A stretch of DNA of 16,754 nucleotides from Multifurca ochricompacta (lineage: Eukaryota > Basidiomycota > Agaricomycetes > Russulales > Russulaceae), in the NCBI GenBank assembly GCA_022496185.1, contig WTXG01000508.1:1-16754 (forward strand), given 5' to 3'. A model generated the notes under the pieces. It was not told where the DNA came from. It was given only the letters and a program-made list of their open reading frames with translations, and did no database searches. Positions 8,420-16,754 of the stretch are shown here, piece by piece; the first letter of the stretch is position 1; every line of letters starts with the position of its first letter. Position numbers and translations under genes: made by a program.

Positions 8420-8461
8420 CCGTCTGCCGTCTGCCGTCTGCCGTTCGCCGTCCGCCGTGTG
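8420..8461. repeat. Six tandem 7-bp units, CCGTNNG
   Basis: Six consecutive 7-bp units: three CCGTCTG, then CCGTTCG, CCGTCCG and CCGTGTG. A looser TTGGCT/TTGGG-rich stretch follows to 8510. It lies 325-366 bp upstream of the kinase ATG. It may be a repeated binding site or simply a minisatellite. Confidence 0.8.
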
Positions 8462-8656
8462 TCTGGTTCTGGTTGGCTTTGGCTTTGGCTTGGGGCTTGG
8501 GTTGGGTTGGTGTATGCGCGTGCGTTGCTTACTTACTTTACAAACCCCTCAGCACGCCGCCCGCACTACTCCTGGCCGTAGCCCGTTTCATCGAGCTCGC
8601 CATAGTGCTCGCTCCATCTATCATCGTCAACTCAAACACGATAACAACGACCCAAA

Positions 8657-8733
8657 TCTTTTAGTTTTCTTTTTCTTTTTTCTTTTTCTTTTAGTTTCAT
8701 CTCTCTCTCTCCCCTTCACCCCCATTCCCCTTT
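8657..8733 (+). promoter_or_regulatory. CT-rich tract, probable core promoter/leader of the Pom1-like kinase
   Basis: Long T-runs with C, then (CT)n and C-runs, immediately upstream of the kinase start. Pyrimidine-rich coding-strand tracts just before the start codon are common in filamentous-fungal promoters and often precede the transcription start. Function is inferred from position and composition. Confidence 0.5.
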
Positions 8734-8785
8734 GTACGTCGTCGCTTTGCCGTTCCTCCCTACCTTTCGTCTTTCTTTGACTCCC

Positions 8786-11700
8786 ATGTCCTCACCCTCT
8801 CCTCATTCCTCTCTACTTACTCATGACAAGAGTCCATCAAAGAGAAAGGACAGGCCTCCTGCTCTTGAGATTGTCAATCCTGCTTCCGCTTCCGCTTCCT
8901 CTTCTCATTTCTCTGATCGCCATCCGTCCATGGAAAACACAAAGTCCCACGTTGAGCAGGTATATATTTTCTATTCTCAAGATCTCATCTTACTCACTAT
9001 GTTCCAGTTACATGCCGATCAGTCTAATGATGACCTTCATGCGCACCTCCCTTCTCGACCTACCTCTGCCACGTCGTCGCTTGACCCATATTATTTCAGC
9101 GTTCATTCTCCCTCAGGGTCACCCGTGCCCCCTCTTCCGGATCCTCCTCATCTGAGTAAGACTCCGGAGACGCGTCCAGTCACACATGAACCCATCACCC
9201 CTCACAAGGATCCTTCAAAGATCGATAGGCGAGTTTTACATGGTTTAGGCGAGCTCGCAACACCCCGCTGGACGCGATCAGTTGCAAATCGTGAGGATGA
9301 TCAAGACGAACTGGAACCACCTCTCCCCGAAGAACCAGAAGAGGTCGAATCGGATAGTCCTTGGACCATAGAGGCCATTGACGGGGAAGATGATGAAGAA
9401 CGAGATGAAGTAAACCTCTTTTTTTTGGCACATCTTCTTTGGATGTCTGACTACATATCACACCCAACAGCCTTCCGAAGTCAAGCCTATCCCACGGGCG
9501 ATTCGTACTCGACCTTCTGTCACTGAGGAGAGTGGTGGAGAGGAGATCCTCTACCCGCGGACTCAGTTCCCGAAACCTCCTACCTTCGCGTCACACAGCT
9601 TTCCCCCAGTTGACGTTGTACCCCCCACCGCCTTTCCACTACTGTTGAACAAGGCAAGGAAACGTACCTCTGACGAGTTTGAGCGCGATCAGACCGGCTC
9701 GCTCGTCAAAAAGCATCAGCGGACCCCCTCTGGTTCCATCCTCGACACCCTCGAGGAACATGCCTCAGCACGGAAGCATCGCAGTCTCGGTGTGGGGCTT
9801 CCTTCGTCTTCAAGGGACAAGCCCCGAGAGCGTCGTAAGGACAGCATTTCGACAAGCGGGAGCGTAGCTCGGGAACGTCACTCTCGGCATACTTCAGCAA
9901 GCTCGTCTTCCTCAAGTCACGGGGAGCAGTTGCATTCGCGGCGTGTTCACACGACGGATTTCTCTCACCTTCCTCCCTCCCCTTCTACCTCATCTATCCA
10001 ACAGTTCTTACGCCATACGGGCAGTAATAGTGCTATTGGTGCCCCCACTCCTCTCATTTACACAAAGAGGCGCAGAACCACCACACTCCAAATGTTGCAC
10101 ACTCGTTACTCAGAGGAACACAGGAGGGGTGGTCAGATCTGGATGATCAAGCCACTGCTGAAGCCTTGCGTAAACTTGATGGGCTTTCTGGTAAATCTGG
10201 TACCCGCGTGCGTTCGAGTGTGGGAAGCCTCCGCCCGCTCAGCTCAAGCCGACCTGGAACTCCCGCAAAGTCTGCTCAGCAATGGGAGGGTGTGGGTTCG
10301 GACAGCGGAAAAACTAGTCGTAGAAGTTCGACGCACATCCGGGACAATGCTTTGTTCACGAAGGACAAGGACCAGACGCCGAGCGCCAGCCGTCAGGTAA
10401 CCGGTCCAGGTGATCTTGCTGATACATCAGAACAGGCCGGAAGTGTGTTTGGGAGCAGCGATGAGACACAGCTCAGCTCACCAGCGCAGGACAAGCCACC
10501 CGCAAAGAAGTCTTCCACGAGCATACGACTCAGTTACACTACCACCACTAAGCGCGGCTCTGCCTCATCAACCACATACACAAGCACGCCGACCACGAGT
10601 TCCAGGACTCCGGGTCTATGTCCGCTGGTACAAGCCTCACCTCTGTCTCAGCGCAATCTGGGCGGCATTCCACGAACAAGACTAGACGTAACAGCGTTGG
10701 CAGCGATGTTTCACAATCGGGAGATGTCACGTTCTTGAAGGACCGCGCTGCTTCCCTCGCTTTGTCCAGTGAACAACCCGAAACTGGGTTAGACGTACCC
10801 CCAGTTCCTCCCTTACCAAAGGACCTATCAACATACCGCCCTCCGCCACAAACTTCAGCAGGTACCTTGTTTTCCATCGAAGGAGTTCCTGCTGAAGATT
10901 CGGCGCCGACAGAAGATGTTGAACCTAATCGACCCGTCCCGGTGGAGGTTATTACGGTGCCCAGTGTGTCAAAGCCACCCTCCCCCCCTCATACTTCAAA
11001 TGGTGACCCTCAAGGATATGCCTCTGCTCCTGCAGTAATGAAAACCCCTTCTAAGAAATGGAGTTTGCTCGGCATGAAGTTGAGCGGCTCTCCGTCAGTA
11101 AATGCGACGAAAGACAATTCTGGTTCCAAGGCATCTCCTGTGAGGCACAGCCCACACTCCGCCGCATTTAGCCAGCCTAGCCGTCGCTCCATTTCGAAGG
11201 ACCCTGCAGAGCCCTGGTCACCTGTCCAACAACCCGACGCGATGGCTTCTGCAGTATCCCTAGCTTCTCAGTCGTCTTTGTCGTCATCGCATGCTTTGTC
11301 AGCATCTGGCGCAGTGGCTGGCACACCCGATCGGCACTATTCCAGCCGCCCTGGTACCGCATCGAGCTCCCATAAATCCAGCTCGTTGGCTGCCCCTCAG
11401 CAAACACCTCTCAGTCCCTCGGGTTCGATACGTCGCGGGTCATCGAAACGCCTTACGCCATCTGCTATTCCCTTCTTTCGTCGCTCGTCCTCTCAATCCG
11501 TTCACGTCAGTGTACTACGTCCCTCCTCGCCTCCTGCCTCAACGGGTCCTTCGCATTTACAGCCCAGGGAGCCTGTGTCTCCTGTGGACTCTAGCTTGTC
11601 GACACCTGCAGGGGCCCATAAGAAGTCTTCCATCATCAGCTTGGGGTCGCTTTTGAAAGGTTCAAGCTCAAGACGCAACTTGCAGAGTGGTAAGGATGAC

Positions 11701-14690
11701 ACCAAGAGTGACAGGGAGGGTCGGCGCGCGCGGGATAATGATGGTGGAAAGTCCGACAAAGAAAAGGCAAAGAAGGAAGAGAAAGATCGCAGTGAGAGTC
11801 GAATCTCAGTACTGATGGGTCGGAAGCGTGGCAAGGTCGGCCTGTCTCCAACCTCATTCGAAGGTTGCCCTGACCCTCCCACTTTACAGACACTATCCTC
11901 CGCGGAGTCGAAGAAGCCGCAGCCAGTGAGTATGCCTCCCATGCAGATTTCCGCGTTGCCACAGGCAACAGCTCAACGCGTTGCGAATCTGAAGGCTACG
12001 CCGCCCTCAAACGGTTCTGCAAGTGCCAATCGCGGTAACACAGTATCATCGCGTGCTACCTCGCAGACGATCAGCTCCATGCAGCGGCAGTCTGACACGT
12101 CACTGCGCAGCCGGACCCAGCTCCCAACGATCGCTGGATCGCCGTCTGTCGGAACGGCTGGAAGTAACTCACAGATTAGCCGAGAGATGAAGGAACGAGA
12201 CCTTCCTCCCTCATCCAGCGCGAACGGGTCTAGTGTCAATCCCAAAGAGACGCCGACCAAGATCCCTCGCATTCATAGTCGCACGTCCACAGTGTCATCA
12301 CCCGCTCTGAAGCCTTCTACGTCGTCAACCATGGCTAGCCGGCGAACGAGTCTTATTGTAACCTCGTCTGTGGCTGGAATTGATCTTTCTCCCACAACTG
12401 GTAATGCACCGGGGAGTGGATTATTGGGATCTATAAACAATCCAGTACCAATCACGGATGAGTTCGGTGTTTTAGATAGCAGTGACGTTCCAAAGGCCAC
12501 ACTCACCACTGTCACACAGCGGCAATCCATCCGCGCGTCACCCTCATCAAGTTCTGCGTCCCGCGCTCCTCGTCAAGTGGCGAATTCGACATCTACATCC
12601 AACATCCCGCGGAAGGGCAATCGTGAATCCATGTCTTTTGGTGGCCTCCGCAAGTCCTCCACGAGTTCTGTAGCTTCCCTCAATTCCGCTGCCCCAAGCG
12701 ACGCACCCTCAACCCAGACGCCATCACACCGCTTCTCGGCCCTCTCTCCGTCGAAGGGACTCAAACTCCTTAGCCCGAAAGTCTCCCTCACTCATTCGCG
12801 TTCCTCCAATTCTTCCAACGCTCATCAAGTGGCCACGCCATCTTCAAGCCGTCTGTCATTATCGACGCCATCGCCTGCACCAAGTTCTGTTGATGAAGAA
12901 GAGCTTCTTGGCGATGAGGAGATGCTTCAGTATATCAAGCGCCAGCAGCAGAAAAAGCTAGCGCATGGGGCAACCCAGGAAGAGCTAGACGCGCTGCTCC
13001 GCTTCCCAGAGCCCTTGCCGCCGGCACCACCTCAGAACCCTTCTAGTGAGTTCCCATCCATCATTGTGTTCATGCCACCTAATCTGCTTTACAGCCGTCC
13101 TTAAGAGTGGCCAGCGCCAGCATCTGTCAGAGTACGAGCGCCAGGAGATCCTTGACTACCCTTCTGTGTATTACATTGGAGCTGGTAGTGAGAAGAAACT
13201 TGCGCACCCTGACAGGCCAACGAATAACTATGGCTACGATGATGACCGTGGTGACTATCTTGTCGTAGACCGTGACCATCTTGGGTACCGTTATGAAGTC
13301 ATGGACAGCCTCGGAAAGGGGTCTTTTGGGCAGGTATTGAGCTGCAGAGATCATGCTACTGGGGAATCTGTTGCAATCAAGATCATTCGGAACAAGAAGC
13401 GATTCCACCATCAAGCCCTCGTTGAAATCAAGATTCTTGATAACCTACGTCAATGGGTACACTCATCTACTGATTCGCATTCAGTTATACCTGACTTTTA
13501 TATCAGGACCCGGAGGAGAAACATCATGTCATCAAGATGACGGAGCACTTCTACTTCCGCAATCACCTCTGCATTGCTATGGAATTGCTGAGCATTAACC
13601 TATACGAGCTTATCAAAGCGAATGGCTTCGTCGGGTTCACGACGACTCTCATCCGCCGTTTCACGAGCCAGATGCTCATGTCACTCACTTTGATGCGGCA
13701 TCACGGATTGTACATTGTGATCTCAAGCCCGAGGTGATCGAATCTTGGATCGCGCCTCGATGACCGACGCTGACACTCATTGTAGAACGTCCTATTGCGT
13801 CATCCCGCCAAAAGCGCCATCAAAGTCATTGATTTCGGTAGCAGCTGTTTCGAGCATGAAAAGAGTAAGGCAGTTGGATTACCAGGGGATTAGTTCACGT
13901 CTCATGATGACACTTACAGTCTACACGTATATCCAAAGTCGGTTTTACCGGTCGCCCGAAGTTATCATGGCATGAACTACCACATGGCCATTGATATGTG
14001 GAGCTTAGGATGTATATTGGCGGAACTGAAGACTGGGTTTCCCATTTTTCCTGGAGAAAATGAGCAGGAACAATTATCATGTATAATGGAAGTTTTGGGC
14101 CTCCCAGACAAGGACTTTGTCAATCGGAGCTCTCGGAAGCGACTCTTTTTCGGTACGTACCCACGCCTTTCCTATTCTTGTGGTACCTTATTCTCTGCAG
14201 ACTCCACCGGTGCCCCCGACCAGTGGTGAACTCAAAGGGACGAAGGAGAAGACCGGGCACAAAGACCCTTGCCCAAGTTCTTCGCACCGACGATGAGCTT
14301 TTCGTCGACTTTGTCTCCAAGTGTCTTGTGTGGGACCCCGAGCGCCGCATCAAGCCCCAAAACGCGATGCGACATCCCTTCATCACAGCTGGAAAACGCT
14401 CGAAAGCCTCGACACCCTCCTCTGGAACGGCTAAGGCCCTCCTGTCAACAGCATCCAGTCTGACAAGCCGGTCCAAGACGACAGAAACTCCCAAGAAGTC
14501 TCAAATCAGCGCCCCCACCCCTCTCACTGCTCGCATCTCACGAACTACCAATGCTCAACCGTCCACTCCCGGCGGTGCATCCACTTCTATGCACTCACTT
14601 GGATCCGCACGCTCTTATCGTACATCACAGTCTCAGGCTATCTCTTCATATCATTCCAGTAGAACCATCAGCGGATTTGCTGTACGTTAA
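8786..14690 (+). CDS. pom1: Pom1/DYRK-type dual-specificity protein kinase, with five one-base frame gaps
   Basis: Exons 8786-8959, 9008-9409, 9471-13045, 13095-13456, 13507-13733, 13786-13864, 13920-14152 and 14201-14690. One missing base must be assumed near 10086, 10613, 13704, 13970 and 14217; the phases then add up to about 1,848 residues. Residues 1 to about 1384 are Ser/Thr/Pro-rich and probably disordered, with a conserved-looking [20 protein letters not shown] stretch. The C-terminal part has a DYRK box ([10 protein letters not shown], about 1430-1439), glycine loop LGKGSFGQV (1457-1465), VAIK lysine near 1480, HCDLKPEN (about 1575-1582), DFGSS (1597-1601), activation loop [13 protein letters not shown], and [13 protein letters not shown]. 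In fission yeast Pom1 forms a cell-end gradient that controls polarity and division timing; that role here is by homology. S. pombe Pom1 is about 1,090 residues, so this N terminus is extended. Convergent with the mitochondrial kinase gene. Confidence 0.9.
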
Positions 14691-15192
14691 AATGCTCCAT
14701 CACTATGAATGTAGGCTGATTCCATAGGTGTAGTCAACCTCTACCGCCAAGTGAACTTGACGTTCAATAACATTTTCCTTATATATATTACCTTGCACCA
14801 CGACTCTGCACCACATAGTGGATAGTTATTACTTTGAAAAACATCAAGTTGGCCTTTCCACCGTTCTTAATACCCTTTGGCCCGCTGTACTTTACCCCAC
14901 TGCTCCGGCTGTTTTGTTGTTTCTTTTTTGTTTTTGGGCACTTTGCACGTCACCCGTACAATCCGTCTTACGAACACGCAATACAATATCCATCACCTCA
15001 TTTAACCGGGTATTATAGACTGACTAACTAAACGTCAGTTTGTCTCGACATGACTATGGACCGAAGTGATGACTTTTGAAGCAGAGCAACCAGGGTGTTC
15101 GGCGAGTATTCTACACAACTCTCTTGATTGTGCAACCTATAATCTTTGGGGTAGATTCAGTATACAGGTATTAATAGTGATCATAGTGATAT
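14691..15192. other. Convergent 3' intergenic region
   Basis: 502 bp between the stop codons of the Pom1-like kinase and the mitochondrial kinase. It is A/T-richer than its flanks, with T-rich runs near 14914-14937, and has no credible coding frame. It presumably holds both 3' UTRs and polyadenylation sites. Confidence 0.6.
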
Positions 15193-16754
15193 TCAAATCT
15201 CGACGTCATCAGCCTCGTCCAAACATCTCAACTTCAGTAACACATCACTCCCTGGAACAAAACAGTCGGTTAGCCATTCCATTAGACCTTGACTATGAAC
15301 TGAACGGGTTGTACGTACCCCAACCATCCAGCGAGAACAAGTCGAGTGAACCCCCAAAGTATCTGAGCTCGTTTCAGCAACACAACAATTGCCACAATAA
15401 ATGATATCAACGTACTGGGCATACAGACGACTCATGGGCAACCCAAACCCGAGTCCGGCGATCGTGCCCAAGCCCGCCTCCACGCCCTTTCCCGTTATCT
15501 CGCTGAAGAGCCCAACCCCACTAGCACCCACATCAGACCCAACCGCCGCGCCACCACCTACATGTTGCGCTGCATACGGACCGCCACCGCCATCCTCGTC
15601 GTGGCTGCCTCCGCTCGAGCGCCGACCGGCGGTGGTGAACGCGTACGAGAAGATGCGCGTCATGTTGGCGGGTGTGACGCCACCTCCCTGATCACGGAAA
15701 CGCAAGGATAGCGTCGTGGGCTTGTCGACCCTCGGTAGGCACGGCGGGGGTACGACGGTGATGAGTACGGGTGGGAGCGGGTGTGAGGCGAGATCGCCGT
15801 GCTGTTTGCGATGGTGCTCGACGGTCGCACGGAACGCGTTCTTTAGGATCTCTGTGATGATGTATTCCATGTGTACGGGGACATACCTATTTGATTTGAT
15901 TTGATGGTCAGTTTGGGTTTGTTATGGGAACGAGTACAAGGGAGCGGAAAGGGGGAGGGCAAGGAATGAGAAGAAGAATGAAAAGAACGCACGCGAATGT
16001 GGCATCTGTCGCGCCATCAATGACGAAGGGTGGAGCTGCACCGAGCGTCGCTTCGCATAGTTCGCTCACAAATGAACCGCTCATGCGAATCATCTCGACC
16101 GGTGACAGTGTCATGTTGATGACTCCCACCTCGGTATTCGCTTGCTCCGGGTTCCGCAGTGCGCGAGACAGCACAATATGTTGCTCAGCGATGAGTCGGA
16201 CGGCCATGCGATTACGGATGGCTGCGTCGAGAAAGCTGCTGATCTGCTCGGAAGACATGTATTTCGCACTTTCTTGAAACCTACAACCACGTCACTTGAT
16301 TACCCTTTTCCAACATTCGGATCTCCAGAAGATGGTGTGTCACCACCTACCCTTTCGCCACTGTTGGGATATCATTCGCGTGGTCGCGAACAAGACTTTC
16401 GAGCTGCGCGGCATATACGGCATTTTCTTCCAAATTCTTCACTTGTGGGTATGTCGCACTCCACAAGAAGCTTTTCCTGAACCCATCAAGAATGCGCGCA
16501 ATGTATGGATTGGTGCCGACGATAAATGGTAGGCCCTCAAGGGAGCGTATACGAGTAGCCAGGCGGCGCGGAATTTCAACTTGCGCGTATGAGACAGAGG
16601 TCAGCACTGACTCTGCCGTTAGAGGGCGGCCAGTGGCCAGAAGAGTTCCGAGAGCAAGTGGTCGAAGTGGTTGTTGTGCATAAGCTGCCAAGAGATGAGC
16701 AACTTCAGGAGGTGCGGGTTCCGGGGTACGACTGTAATCCGAGTATAGTCGATG
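15193..16754 (-). CDS. Mitochondrial PDK/BCKDK-family protein kinase; 5' end cut by window
   Basis: In the known family these mitochondrial-matrix, GHKL-fold kinases phosphorylate and inactivate the E1 subunit of pyruvate or branched-chain 2-oxoacid dehydrogenase. Exons on the minus strand: >16754-16351, 16280-15993, 15886-15416, 15362-15319 and 15251-15193; introns of 70, 106, 53 and 67 bp are phase-consistent. N-terminal part: LPFIVGTNPYI and RLIAEQH. GHKL part: N-box TEILKNAFRA (ExxxN), G1 box DQGGG, a Gly/Ser-rich ATP-lid insert of about 50 residues, G2 box GLGFGLP, then YFGGSLDLFSLDGWGSDV and a C terminus ending DEADDVEI. LPFIVGTNP resembles BCKDK and yeast Pkp2 more than PDK, but the substrate cannot be assigned from sequence. 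The reading frame is open to the window edge and no transit peptide is visible. No frameshift. Confidence 0.92.

Larger units (their letters stand above)
7470..8785. promoter_or_regulatory. Divergent intergenic region between the zinc-cluster gene and the Pom1-like kinase
   Basis: This 1,316-bp gap should contain both promoters. Just upstream of the zinc-cluster ATG the plus strand is purine-rich (7476-7515), that is, CT-rich on the coding strand. Upstream of the kinase the plus strand is pyrimidine-rich (8657-8733). Between them are an AAAG microsatellite (7661-7677), a C-free tract (8195-8366) and a 7-bp tandem repeat (8420-8461). Open frames crossing 8125-8392 on the minus strand are translations of the low-complexity DNA and are not credible genes. 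Confidence 0.7.

Noticed and set aside
15401..15691. 96-codon plus-strand frame rich in Pro/Ala
   Set aside because: It is the antisense of the Gly-rich ATP-lid region of the mitochondrial kinase.
1..16754. Search for CRISPR arrays, transposon ends, rRNA and phage-like genes
   Set aside because: No regularly spaced repeats, terminal repeats with a transposase or reverse transcriptase, or rRNA-like sequence were seen; the content is ordinary eukaryotic genes.

Overview
The window looks like nuclear DNA of a filamentous basidiomycete, probably an agaricomycete. Genes are closely packed on both strands and interrupted by many short GT-AG introns (mostly 48-70 bp, some preceded by CTAAC- or CTGAT-like branch sites). 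Translation starts sit behind CT-rich leaders on the coding strand, and all six genes belong to eukaryotic or fungal families. I saw no tRNA, rRNA, CRISPR array or transposon.

Layout from left to right: (1) <1-1464, minus: GT8 (LARGE-like) glycosyltransferase with an N-terminal signal anchor; its 3' end lies outside the window. (2) 1933-4147, minus: GPI1/PIG-Q, subunit of the ER enzyme that starts GPI-anchor synthesis; 11 exons joining into an uninterrupted 554-residue protein. (3) 4512-5296, plus: Rho-family GTPase, most like Rho4, 4 exons, 205 residues; divergent from GPI1 across 364 bp. (4) 5297-6480: long convergent gap with nothing recognised. (5) 6481-7469, minus: short Zn(II)2Cys6 DNA-binding protein. 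(6) 7470-8785: divergent intergenic region with strongly strand-asymmetric repeats. (7) 8786-14690, plus: very large Pom1/DYRK-type kinase, 8 exons, about 1,848 residues once five one-base gaps are allowed. (8) 15193->16754, minus: mitochondrial PDK/BCKDK-type kinase; its 5' end lies outside the window.

How the genes relate: GPI1, the Rho GTPase, the Pom1-like kinase and the GT8 enzyme all bear on surface glycans, cell wall, polarity or septation. This may be chance. No operon-like unit or new defence or biosynthetic system is evident. The mitochondrial kinase and the zinc-cluster protein have no visible link to the others.

The most striking signal is technical or evolutionary. The GT8 gene needs nine, and the Pom1-like gene five, single-base insertions to restore frame. 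Nearly all fall in runs of the same base, and conserved motifs are intact on both sides of each gap. GPI1, the Rho GTPase and the mitochondrial kinase need none. This favours consensus-sequence deletions over true gene decay, although the uneven distribution deserves checking. Other items worth a look are a perfect 18-bp palindrome in the GPI1/Rho promoter, a 172-nt tract without C, a six-copy 7-bp tandem repeat upstream of the Pom1-like gene, and in-frame alternative splice acceptors in the Rho gene.
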